Assembly (NCBI GenBank): GCA_017308475.1
Contig: JAFKEU010000007.1
Location: 186,001-250,000 of the forward strand
Source: Alphaproteobacteria bacterium
GTDB taxonomy: Bacteria; Pseudomonadota; Alphaproteobacteria; Micropepsales; Micropepsaceae
Length of the DNA stretch: 64,000 bases
Reading direction: 5' to 3'
The notes under the pieces were generated by a model that made no database searches, was not told where the DNA came from, and saw only the letters and a program-made list of their open reading frames with translations. Positions 33,184 to 41,192 of the stretch are shown one piece after another. Within the stretch, counting starts at the first letter, position 1. Every line of letters starts with the position of its first letter. The translations under genes and the position numbers were made by a program.

Positions 33184-33200
33184 TTGAGAATTAATTGCAA
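33184..33200. promoter_or_regulatory. Candidate Fur-like box upstream of feoA
   Basis: TTGAGAATTAATTGCAA is an imperfect 17-bp palindrome (5 of 8 pairs) with the TTGCAA half-site seen in alphaproteobacterial Fur/Mur boxes. It sits 8 nt before the feoA ATG. The match is weak and partly overlaps the alternative TTG start. Confidence 0.3.
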
Positions 33201-33315
33201 CTAGCCTTTACCGGAGCCTGAGGACAACCGCAAGAGCGGCGAAGCGTCACGCAATTCTTTAGCCGGCGCCGGCGATCCTGGCACCAGCGTAATGCATTGG
33301 ATTCTATAATTTTTC

Positions 33316-34665
33316 TCAAGCTGGTTGGGAGAGCAGCGAGCCGTCCAGGCCTCCCCTGCCGTCATCGGCCCCATCGGGCGCGTCCGGCCCCGACGGAAGC
33401 CAGACCCGGATCGCCAGCCCCGAAACCACGCCATTGCTGGCTTCAATGGTGCCCCGATGCGCAATAATGGCCCGCTTGGCGATGGACAGGCCCAGGCCGT
33501 AACCCTGACCGGCGGCGGGCTGGGCCTGGACGAAGGGTTCGAACAGGCCGGCAAGCTGCCCGCTCTCCACGCCTGGTCCCTGGTCGCGGATCGCGACGCA
33601 ATTGCCTTCGGCGTCTGCGCTCATTTCGACAGTGATGACCTCGCCGCGGCGCGAGAAGCGCAGCGCATTGCGCACTATGTTCTCGATCGCCCGGCTGACC
33701 AGCCGGCCGCTGCCCATCACCGGCCGTTCTTGGCCCCCCGGTATCCTGCCCACCAGATCGATACGCACGCCTTTCTCCTGGGCTTCGAAGCGGGCATCCT
33801 CGACCACCAGACGGACGACTTCGGACAGCGAGAAATATTCGTCGGAGCGCGTGGCCCCGATTTCCAGACGCGACAATGCCAGCAACTCGCCGACCATTTC
33901 CTCCAGCTTGTCGGCCTCGCGGTCGATGCGCTGCAGCGACTGCGGGGTTTTTTCCGGCGACTGGCGGGCCAGTTCGATCGCCAGTTGCAGCCGCGCCAGG
34001 GGCGAGCGCAACTCGTGCGCGATATCGGCCAGAAGGCGGTCGCGGGAGGCGACCAGTTCCTCCAGCCGGTCCGCCATCTGGTCGAAATCCGTGGCCAGGT
34101 CGGCGATTTCATCGCGGCGCCGGTACCAGCCCGGTCCCAGCCGGGCCTTGAGATCGCCGGCCGCCAGCCGCCGGAAGCCCAGCCGGATCCGGCTGATCGG
34201 TACCGTGAGATAGAAAGCCAGCAGGGCGCTGAACAGCAGCGTTCCCACCACCGTTCCCAGGAAGACGCGCGGCCCCATGTCGGCCACCAGCGGCGGCGCA
34301 GCAAAGCCGTGGAAGCGCGTGATCAGATAGGTGATGGCATAGCGGCCGCCATTCGGATCCACCGCCGTGGTGGCAAATATGCCGTGGAAACGGTCGTCAT
34401 GGGGCGGAGCTTCGGAATGCATCCGATGCCAGGTCACCCGCTGGCTTTCCGCCCTGGGCCAAGTGGCCAGCAGGTCACGCAGCCCCTGCTCTCCCCCAAG
34501 GCGCATGGCGGCGGCAGCACCGGAAAGACCCAGCTGTGCCGTGCGCTCCGCGGTGCGGCTGGGGGTGTCGTTGAGGATGGAGTCGACTACCGAGACCAGG
34601 TTGGTGCACAACAGGAAGCTGATCGCGACCCACAGGAATATCTTGAAGAACAGCGGGCGCCTCAT
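33316..34665 (-). CDS. Sensor histidine kinase (EnvZ/CpxA-type)
   Basis: Product of 449 residues. Transmembrane helices at about 7-29 and 132-154 enclose a periplasmic sensor of about 100 residues. Then HAMP (about 155-208), HisKA with His217 in ADIAHELRSPLARLQL, and HATPase_c (N-box ENIVRNALRFS, G1 IRDQGPGV, G2 GYGLGLSIAKRAI). The HELRSPL box and gene order resemble CpxAR-like envelope-stress pairs. The start overlaps the regulator stop (ATGA). A short Asp/Gly-rich tail follows the ATPase domain. Confidence 0.92.
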   Translation of the reverse strand: MRRPLFFKIFLWVAISFLLCTNLVSVVDSILNDTPSRTAERTAQLGLSGAAAAMRLGGEQGLRDLLATWPRAESQRVTWHRMHSEAPPHDDRFHGIFATTAVDPNGGRYAITYLITRFHGFAAPPLVADMGPRVFLGTVVGTLLFSALLAFYLTVPISRIRLGFRRLAAGDLKARLGPGWYRRRDEIADLATDFDQMADRLEELVASRDRLLADIAHELRSPLARLQLAIELARQSPEKTPQSLQRIDREADKLEEMVGELLALSRLEIGATRSDEYFSLSEVVRLVVEDARFEAQEKGVRIDLVGRIPGGQERPVMGSGRLVSRAIENIVRNALRFSRRGEVITVEMSADAEGNCVAIRDQGPGVESGQLAGLFEPFVQAQPAAGQGYGLGLSIAKRAIIAHRGTIEASNGVVSGLAIRVWLPSGPDAPDGADDGRGGLDGSLLSQPA

Positions 34666-35348
34666 GCCGCAACCCTCAGGCGGTAGCCTACGGCCCGGAT
34701 CGTTTCGATTTCGATCGTCCTGCCGGAGACAGTATCAAGCTTCTTGCGCAGATTGCTCACATGCACGTCGATGCTGCGGTCATAGGCTTCGCGCCGCCGG
34801 CCCAGAACGCTGAGAGACAGCTCGTCCTTCGTCGCCACGGCATCGCCGCTGCGCAACAGCGCCTGCAGGAGATCGAATTCGCAGGTCGTCAGCTCCATTG
34901 GCCGCGCATCGAAGGTCACCAGTCGCCGCGCCGGCAGCAGCCTTAGACGGCCCGCAGCGAGATATTGGGAAGACTGCGCGGTGGACGGGTTCTGGCGGCG
35001 CAGCACCGCCTTCAGCCGCGCCAGAAGCTCGCGCGGGTAATAGGGCTTGGCGATATAGTCATCCGCCCCCATCTCCAGGCCCGCGACGCGCTCTTCTTCG
35101 TCACCCTTGGCGGTGAGCATGATTACCGGAACCGCGCTTTGCGCGCGGATGCGCTGCAGGGTTTCGATGCCGCTGATGTCGGGCATCATCACATCCAGGA
35201 TGACTGCGTCCAGCCCGGGATCGAGAGCCGCCGCCGCGCCTTCCAGACCGTTGAAGGCGGCGGCGATTTCAAACCCCTCGCCCCGGAGAAATTCGGTCAG
35301 CATTCCGGTCAGCGCCGCGTCGTCGTCGATTAGCAGGACCTTCGGCAT
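34662..35348 (-). CDS. OmpR/CpxR-type response regulator
   Basis: Product of 228 residues. Receiver 1-118 with VLLIDDDAAL, phospho-acceptor Asp52 in AVILDVMMPD and Lys in DDYIAKPYYPRELLAR. The C-terminal winged helix (about 130-228) has LTTCEFDLLQALLRS, DRSIDVHVSNLRKKL and IRAVGYRLR. The ATG at 35348 gives the usual MPKVLLIDDD N-terminus; an ATG 12 nt upstream adds only MEIV. It follows the five-gene exported cassette on the same strand with a 120-nt gap, so it could regulate that cassette, the feo genes or its own kinase (inference). Confidence 0.93.
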   Translation of the reverse strand: MPKVLLIDDDAALTGMLTEFLRGEGFEIAAAFNGLEGAAAALDPGLDAVILDVMMPDISGIETLQRIRAQSAVPVIMLTAKGDEEERVAGLEMGADDYIAKPYYPRELLARLKAVLRRQNPSTAQSSQYLAAGRLRLLPARRLVTFDARPMELTTCEFDLLQALLRSGDAVATKDELSLSVLGRRREAYDRSIDVHVSNLRKKLDTVSGRTIEIETIRAVGYRLRVAA

Positions 35349-35468
35349 CACGATTTCCATCCCGCGCCGCGACCTCTATCGGGCCTGCTGCCATTCGAGA
35401 ATAAATCCCGGTGCCGCGCCAAGTCCAACGGCACGACTTTGCCGCACCTGCGAAGACCGGCGCGGCGG

Positions 35469-36917
35469 TCAGGGTTTTCCGGCCAAGGCCAGGGATTTCC
35501 CATCGTTGGCGGCCCGCCGATTGGAGGTATCGTTCGCGGCTTTCTCTTCCGGATAGCGGGGCCGGTCCAGGGTCTTGAGGAAGTAATCCTTGCTGGGCAG
35601 ATCGACGATCACCCTTTCCAGGGTGGGAACCGCCGCTTCGGTGGTGCCCGGCGGCACATCCTGGGGGACGCGGGTCGTGACGGCTTTGATGGTGGCGGCG
35701 CGGATGGCCTCGAATGCGGCCTTGCGATCCACTTCACCAGCCAGCAGGGGAATATCCATCGGCTTGTCGGGATCGACGACGTAGGCCGGCATGGCCGTGA
35801 TGCGATAGGCGGTGGAGATGCCCTGATATCGCCGGGTCCGGGGATCATACATGCCGTCAGCGTTGCGCTTCAGGGCATAATAAAGCGCGACATGATCCTC
35901 ATGCTCGCGGATGCCCTGCTGGCCGCCATCCTGGGCGAATGCATTCTCGACATACAGATCGCGCCAGTCGCGGTAACCGCCCAGAAGACCGGCGGCGCTG
36001 CCATCGTCGGCGATCTTGAGCCGGATGCGGCCCTGGTGGAAATCGGCATCACCGGTCTGGTCATAGAACCAGGCAATGCGCGGGGCATGCATTTGCGCGA
36101 CCTGTTCGGTCTGTACCACGCCGTTTCTGATCCTGGCCTTCAACCTGGTGTATTCGGCGGGCTCAAGGATGCGATAGGAATAATCGGGGGCGACGTTGCC
36201 GCGCGCGTCCTTCACGATCTTGTCCGGAGAATAGCCGATCTCGACCGTGGCATTGTCGTCGTTCATCGGATCCTGGTTGCCCGAGATCCGGATTACCATG
36301 GTGTACAAGCCCTCCTGCATCTTGTCGTTGGCGCGCAAGTCCAGCGTGGCATTGCCATTGCCGCGCCAGGGCGCATCACACCCCCAGGCGCGATAAAGCG
36401 CGTTATCAATCCCCTTTTCGCCGTCGGGGCTGACGAAATCCCTGGTGCCGATCTTGCCGTCCAGGTTGAAGCCGTCTCCGATGCGGCTCACCACCTGCGG
36501 CTGGCCGGGATCTTCCGCAGCAAATGGATTGACGTATGTCTCGATGCCGCGCCGGTAGCCGCGATAGGAAACCGCCCGATTCCAGATGAAGAAGCGGGTG
36601 AGGACCGGCGCGCGTGCCTGGCCCAGTCCCGGCGGCTTGGTGATCCAGTCGATCTCCTGCCGGCTGCGCCATTTCTGCCGCGCCAGCGCCCTGCGGGTCT
36701 CATCCTCATTGGCGAAATGCACCGTGCTGCCATGCGGACAATCGACGCCGGGCTCGATTTCGGAGCCGCGGGTAAAGCCGGCCCGGCCGCCATAGCGGAA
36801 GGCATATTCATAGGTGGCGACCACATAGCCCCTGACCCAGGGCGCGGCGGACACCGGCTGTGCGCCGCACAGAAGACCGGCCAGCGCGCAGAACCACAGA
36901 TGCTTGTGCAGGCGCAT
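35469..36917 (-). CDS. Exported protein of unknown function in the DUF1592/DUF1552 cassette
   Basis: Product of 482 residues with a Sec signal (FCALAGLLCGAQPVSAA). No enzymatic family is recognised. Visible features: an aromatic-rich N-terminal region (VRGYVVATYEYAFRYGG), an Asp/Gly block GKIGTRDFVSPDGEKGIDN followed by YRAWGCDAPW, DNATVEIGYSPDK, a region with IAWFYDQTGDADFH, and an early CPHGSTVHF. The polar, Asp/Tyr-rich composition suits a periplasmic or surface protein with possible metal sites. The ATG at 36917 follows AGAGGA. It begins 14 nt after the cupredoxin stop, the same spacing style as the rest of the cassette, so it is probably co-transcribed. Confidence 0.75.
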   Translation of the reverse strand: MRLHKHLWFCALAGLLCGAQPVSAAPWVRGYVVATYEYAFRYGGRAGFTRGSEIEPGVDCPHGSTVHFANEDETRRALARQKWRSRQEIDWITKPPGLGQARAPVLTRFFIWNRAVSYRGYRRGIETYVNPFAAEDPGQPQVVSRIGDGFNLDGKIGTRDFVSPDGEKGIDNALYRAWGCDAPWRGNGNATLDLRANDKMQEGLYTMVIRISGNQDPMNDDNATVEIGYSPDKIVKDARGNVAPDYSYRILEPAEYTRLKARIRNGVVQTEQVAQMHAPRIAWFYDQTGDADFHQGRIRLKIADDGSAAGLLGGYRDWRDLYVENAFAQDGGQQGIREHEDHVALYYALKRNADGMYDPRTRRYQGISTAYRITAMPAYVVDPDKPMDIPLLAGEVDRKAAFEAIRAATIKAVTTRVPQDVPPGTTEAAVPTLERVIVDLPSKDYFLKTLDRPRYPEEKAANDTSNRRAANDGKSLALAGKP

Positions 36918-36931
36918 GATCCTCTTCCCCG

Positions 36932-37321
36932 TCAGGACACGATCACCGTGCCGACCATCCCCATGGTTTCATGGTATTTGCAGACATACTTGTAGGTGCC
37001 TTTGGCCGCGAAGGTGTGGCTGTAGCTTTCTTCTTCCTCGATATCATCGGAACCGAAGGGCTGGACCCCGGGCGGCAACGCGACGTCGGCGGCGTTGGCG
37101 GCCTGGGCCGGGTCGAAGGTTACGGTGTGGGTGATGTTGTGCGGATTGGTCCACTTGACCGTATCGCCGGCCTTAATGTTCAGCGTAGCAGGCTCGAATT
37201 CCATGCGCGGCGCCTGGTTCATGCTGACTTCGACGGTCCTGGACTGGGCCAGGGCCGGCACGATCAGGCTGGTTCCCAGTGCGGCAACCGAGCTGGTAAA
37301 GGCGCGTCGATGCAGTGTCAT
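36932..37321 (-). CDS. Type-1 copper cupredoxin (plastocyanin/amicyanin-like), exported
   Basis: Product of 129 residues. Arg-Arg signal (LHRRAFTSSVAALGTS, cleavage near ALAQ), then a cupredoxin beta-sandwich. Copper ligands: His65 in WTNPHNITHTV, then Cys114, His117 and Met122 in YVCKYHETMGMVG, which aligns with the plastocyanin pattern Cys-x2-His-x4-Met. This predicts a blue copper electron carrier in the periplasm. An acidic patch DDIEEEE precedes the copper loop. The ATG at 37321 follows GGAGGA. It lies inside the cassette with the haem-motif protein, which makes an electron-transfer role likely. Confidence 0.9.
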   Translation of the reverse strand: MTLHRRAFTSSVAALGTSLIVPALAQSRTVEVSMNQAPRMEFEPATLNIKAGDTVKWTNPHNITHTVTFDPAQAANAADVALPPGVQPFGSDDIEEEESYSHTFAAKGTYKYVCKYHETMGMVGTVIVS

Positions 37322-37362
37322 GGATCCTCCGGGCACTATTCTTCCCGCGTCAGCCTGAAAGG

Positions 37363-37980
37363 TCATTGCGGGGGCGAGACCTGGTTGACCAACAGATCGG
37401 AGACAGCGCCGGCTTCGAACGCCAGCGGATCGGCATCATCCATCTGGTCCTTGTGGAGTGCGATATCGGCGCTGGCTTCAAAATCGGCGATGGTCGCGGC
37501 GTCCTTGCCGTCGGCGAAGAAGGCGGCACCCGAGAACGGGCTCCAGCTCTTCCAGGCCGGGTCGCCCGACAGCCTGTAGCGCCAGACGGGGCGGAAATAT
37601 TCCATGCGGAAACTGTAGCGCAGTCCCGCCGGATCGCGCCGTGGGACCGCAACGGCATCGCCCCTGCCGCGCGCTTCGATGAAGCTGAACCAGCGGCCAT
37701 CCTGTTCCAGGGTCAGTTCTGCCGCGCGCCAGGCAAGATATTTCTCGACATCATCTCGGCTGGTGAATTTGTGCCCCGCCAAAACCAGGTGAAAGCGGTC
37801 GGCCCCCTTCTTCTCCATTTTGAAGACGCCGGGCCCGGCGGGTGGAACCATGTCCAGCCTTTCGGGCGCGTCCGCGAGCGCCACCTTGGCGGCGGCAGGC
37901 GCAGCCTGGGCCTGTCCGGCAAGACAGAAAAAAGCGGCTGCCACAGCAACGGTGCGGCCAGTGGAAATTCGGAACGACAT
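37363..37980 (-). CDS. Exported hypothetical protein, CC0125/CC1285-like
   Basis: Product of 205 residues with a signal (VAVAAAFFCLAGQAQAA). Its central block, FHLVLAGHKFTSRDDVEKY then LAWRAAELTLEQ, resembles the Caulobacter CC0125/CC1285 family core, in which a Thr/Ser-rich turn precedes a helix ending in RAAEL. No lipobox Cys is present, unlike many family members. The C-terminal half is aromatic-rich (MEYFRPVWRYR, WKSWSPFSG). Function unknown. It is 41 nt upstream of the cupredoxin gene and 24 nt downstream of the DUF1552 gene. Confidence 0.65.
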   Translation of the reverse strand: MSFRISTGRTVAVAAAFFCLAGQAQAAPAAAKVALADAPERLDMVPPAGPGVFKMEKKGADRFHLVLAGHKFTSRDDVEKYLAWRAAELTLEQDGRWFSFIEARGRGDAVAVPRRDPAGLRYSFRMEYFRPVWRYRLSGDPAWKSWSPFSGAAFFADGKDAATIADFEASADIALHKDQMDDADPLAFEAGAVSDLLVNQVSPPQ

Positions 37981-38004
37981 GCACGCCCCCTGGGATGGCG
38001 ATGT

Positions 38005-39336
38005 TCAGACAAGCAGCTCGGTGAACGGGCTCTTGGTCTCCATGGATCCGGAGCCCCAGCTTTCCAGCGAAATGTCCATCGCCTTTTGCGCGGTCAGACC
38101 GACGCGGGAAACCGGGCTGCCGTCGCCATTGATGTGGTAGCCGGTTTTCATCCGGCCATTGGCGGAGCCCGCGGTCAGCATCGGAATGCCGTCCAGTGCG
38201 TGAATCTTGGCGAAGGCGACGTCGGTGAAGGCGTAGACAAGGCAATGATCCAGCAGCGTACCGTCGCCTTCGGGAATGGCATCCAGTTCCTGAAGGTAAC
38301 TGAGGAAGAGCTCCATGTTGTAGACATTGTAATTGGCCACGCGCGGCTGATAGCCCAGCAACGGGTCGATCGGCTCCTCGTGGGTGGACTGGTGATAGCC
38401 CAGCGAGTCGCCGGGAATGAAAATCTGCGAACCCGGCTCGGACACGCTCATGTGGAAGACGCGGGTCTGGTCGGTAGCCATCGCCAGCGCGGCAAGCCGG
38501 GACATCAATGGTGTGACCTTGCGCAGGTTGGGCAGCGCATTGTTGCAGGCCATTTCCTCCGGCGCGGCGGGGATGGCAACCTTGGCCTCGATTTCGGGCC
38601 GCTGCAGTTCGGCCTGCATCTGAAGCTCCGCCTCGCGGACCGATGTGAAATACTGATCCATGCGGCTGCGATCGGAGGCTCCGAGTTCCTGCATGGCGCG
38701 CTTGCGGTCGTCGGCCACCACCGACAGCACACTCTGCTGAAGCATGACTTGCGGATCAGGCTTCCAGTCGCCCTTCGACGGGTCCTGAAAGCCAGGCCCG
38801 AACAGGCGCGTATATAAAGAAAGCGGCGAAACCTCCGCCGGCAGCGTATTGGCCCCACCCAGGCTGGAATAGCTCTGCCGGGCGTCCCCGGCACAGGACG
38901 CCGCCACCGACTTGAAACGCGCGCCGCGGCTGACCACATCGGCCACCTGCTGGTCGATGGTTTTGGAATCAAACTGGCTCATCTTTGTGGGGGAGATGCC
39001 AGTGGCGCTGGCACCGACGCCGGACCAGTGCTGATAATTGGGATTGTTGTCCACTGCCACCCGCAAGCCGCTGAACACGTTGATCTTGGCCCGCAGCGGC
39101 TGGAGCGGCTTGAGTTGCTCCGTCACTTCATAGTCCTTGCCTGCCGTCTTGGGCACCCACAGCTGCTTGGTCAGGCCCAGGCCATAGAAATAGGTGCTGA
39201 ACCGGGTGGGCAGCGGCCGCCCGCTCGCGGCCAAGGCTTTGCCCTTGCTGTCCAGCAAACAGTCAAGGAATGGAAGCCCCATGACGGCCAGAGCGCCCTG
39301 GCACGAACCCCGGAGAAGGAATCTGCGGTCAAGCAT
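38005..39336 (-). CDS. DUF1552 family protein, Tat-exported
   Basis: Product of 443 residues. It begins MLDRRFLLRGSCQGALAVMG, a twin-arginine signal, which implies export of a folded, possibly cofactor-bearing protein. The body matches the DUF1552 family seen in planctomycetes, acidobacteria and some proteobacteria: RFSTYFYGLG, LQPLRAKINVFSGL, ADVVSRGARFKSV, YTRLFGPGF, RMDQYFTSVREAE, GYHQSTHEEP and GTLLDHCLVYAF. These suggest an alkaline-phosphatase/sulfatase-like core (inference). The ATG at 39336 follows GGGGAA. It is the standard neighbour of DUF1592-type haem proteins, as here (30 nt gap). Confidence 0.85.
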   Translation of the reverse strand: MLDRRFLLRGSCQGALAVMGLPFLDCLLDSKGKALAASGRPLPTRFSTYFYGLGLTKQLWVPKTAGKDYEVTEQLKPLQPLRAKINVFSGLRVAVDNNPNYQHWSGVGASATGISPTKMSQFDSKTIDQQVADVVSRGARFKSVAASCAGDARQSYSSLGGANTLPAEVSPLSLYTRLFGPGFQDPSKGDWKPDPQVMLQQSVLSVVADDRKRAMQELGASDRSRMDQYFTSVREAELQMQAELQRPEIEAKVAIPAAPEEMACNNALPNLRKVTPLMSRLAALAMATDQTRVFHMSVSEPGSQIFIPGDSLGYHQSTHEEPIDPLLGYQPRVANYNVYNMELFLSYLQELDAIPEGDGTLLDHCLVYAFTDVAFAKIHALDGIPMLTAGSANGRMKTGYHINGDGSPVSRVGLTAQKAMDISLESWGSGSMETKSPFTELLV

Positions 39337-39366
39337 AGCGACGTTCCCCATACATGCGTGGCCCCA

Positions 39367-41007
39367 TCAATGCATCGCCACCTTGCCGCCGCTGCCGGAC
39401 GGTGGCGCGGGTGGCGGTGCGCTGTAAAGCTCCGGCCCCTCGGCAAGTCCTTTCAGCAGCGCGCGCAGGTGGTACCCGGAATCGACGAACCCTGCATAAG
39501 CCGTCTTGAGCGCCGCGGGACGGACGCGTTCTGTATTCTCGCCGCGCGCATAGGCAAACATCTTGCGCGCCAGGCAGGCGGGAAATTTCGGATTGTCGTG
39601 CAGGTAGCGGCCCACGCCCTCGGCGCCGGTGATGCTCTGACCCCGGATCTTGGTCGTCAGGTCGATCAGCTCGCCATTTTCCCGGGTGCGATGGCCGCCG
39701 ATGGTATCGAAGCCTTCCAGCGTTAGCCCGATGGGGTCGCTGTGATTGTGGCAGGACGCACAGACCGGGTTCGTGGCGTGGGCCGTCAGCCGCTGGCGTA
39801 CCGTCTTCAGCGGGCCACTGGTATTGTTGATGATGGAGAAGTCCACATTGTTGGGCGGATTTGGCGTGGGCTCGCACAGGAAGATATCCATCAGCGCCAC
39901 GCCGCGCTTGGTCGGCGATGACCGGCCGGGATGGGAGAACATCGCCAGCATGCTGGCCTGGGTCAGGATGCCGCTGCGCCCCGCCTGCGGGCCGAATTCG
40001 TATTTCACCCATTCGCCGCTGAATGGGAATGGCACCTGATAGATGGCGGCCAGGCTGCGATTGATGAATGTCTGGCGGGTCGTCATCAGGTCGCGCATGT
40101 CGCCGTCGCGGGTCAGCGCCAGGTCGATCACTGTCCGCAGGGTTTCCTCCCTGGCGGAATTGGCGATCGCCACGCCCCATTTGGGATAAAGCAGACTGTC
40201 CTTCGACACCGTGTCGAAGTTGTCCAGCTCCAGCATGTCGTTGAAGAAGGCGCGCATGCCCACTTCCAGCCGGGGCGAGGCCATCAGGCGGCCGACTTCT
40301 TTTTTCAGGCCGGCATCGGAATTCAGTGCGCCGGTCTCGGCCGCCGTCAGCAATTCGGCATCCGGCGTGGTGTTCCACAGCAAGTAGGACAGCCGCGCGG
40401 CGCGGCTGTAGGGTTCCAGCGTGTACTGATCACCGCCGCCGGGCACCGCCACCTCCTTGCGGAACAGGAAGTCCGGCGCCTGGATCAGGCTGGCGAGGCC
40501 GTAGCGCAGGCCGGCGTAGAAATCCTTCTGCCTGGCCGCCAGCGTGTGCGTGAGCGCGATGCGGCTTTTCAGTTCATCGTCGGTCAACGGACGGCGGAAC
40601 AGCATCAGGCCGTAATGGGACAGTATCTTGCCGGCACAGGCATCGTCCGGCGCCGCGGGGGATTTGGGCGTACAGGGAAGACGGGAGCGCAGCTTCTCGC
40701 CTGTCACCTGCACGGCGATGCTGTCTGCCATCCTGGTATAGGATTCGAAGCCCGCCGGGGTAACCGAGAGCACCGATGTGCTTGCGGCCAGGAGGCCACC
40801 CACGCGGATCGTCGGTTCGAACACGCCCCGTATCTCGATGCCGGCGCCGAAGATGTCGGCGATGGAGTTCCTATATTCCTCCTGCGTCAGACGCCGGAGG
40901 GTGACGATTTCGGATTTCGCGGCGGGCGATTTGCCGGCAGCGGCAATGGCTGCGCCCCCCGCAGCAAGCAATGCCAGGGAAAGGGCCAGGACAAGATATT
41001 TGCGCAT
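39367..41007 (-). CDS. DUF1587/1595/1592/1588/1585 multidomain c-type haem protein
   Basis: Product of 546 residues with a Sec signal (1-24). Domains in order: DUF1587 (LRRLTQEEYRNSIADIFG, 38-55), DUF1595 (ILSHYGLMLFRRPLTDDEL, about 128-146), DUF1592 (LEPYSRAARLSYLLWNTTPD, about 197-330), DUF1588 (RSGILTQASMLAMFSHPGRS, about 344-430) with one CASCH haem-attachment motif at 416-420, and DUF1585 (IRGQSITGAEGVGRYL onward). This is the planctomycete-type cytochrome architecture, of unknown substrate. It is first gene of the five-gene exported cassette. A spaced inverted repeat sits just before its ribosome binding site. Confidence 0.88.
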   Translation of the reverse strand: MRKYLVLALSLALLAAGGAAIAAAGKSPAAKSEIVTLRRLTQEEYRNSIADIFGAGIEIRGVFEPTIRVGGLLAASTSVLSVTPAGFESYTRMADSIAVQVTGEKLRSRLPCTPKSPAAPDDACAGKILSHYGLMLFRRPLTDDELKSRIALTHTLAARQKDFYAGLRYGLASLIQAPDFLFRKEVAVPGGGDQYTLEPYSRAARLSYLLWNTTPDAELLTAAETGALNSDAGLKKEVGRLMASPRLEVGMRAFFNDMLELDNFDTVSKDSLLYPKWGVAIANSAREETLRTVIDLALTRDGDMRDLMTTRQTFINRSLAAIYQVPFPFSGEWVKYEFGPQAGRSGILTQASMLAMFSHPGRSSPTKRGVALMDIFLCEPTPNPPNNVDFSIINNTSGPLKTVRQRLTAHATNPVCASCHNHSDPIGLTLEGFDTIGGHRTRENGELIDLTTKIRGQSITGAEGVGRYLHDNPKFPACLARKMFAYARGENTERVRPAALKTAYAGFVDSGYHLRALLKGLAEGPELYSAPPPAPPSGSGGKVAMH

Positions 41008-41021
41008 GCCGTTCCCGCTTT

Positions 41022-41058
41022 GGCGTGGCGACTTTGACTCGCGTTTTTAAGCCACGCC
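41022..41058. promoter_or_regulatory. Spaced 8-bp inverted repeat in the leader of the DUF1592 gene
   Basis: GGCGTGGC (41022-41029) and GCCACGCC (41051-41058) are perfect inverse copies with a 21-nt centre. The element ends 14 nt before the ATG, directly upstream of the ribosome binding site, so it could form a leader hairpin or an operator for the cassette. Confidence 0.5.
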
Positions 41059-41192
41059 GCCGGCAGGATGACGATATTTACATATTCTTTACGCGAGCCA
41101 TCGAGGTCGCGCTATCGCAGTGCAACATTTGTAGCCCGCTCTCGTCATGCTGCAATTGCGTTGCGGTGAAAGGGCAACAGAGCCGGGGATCG

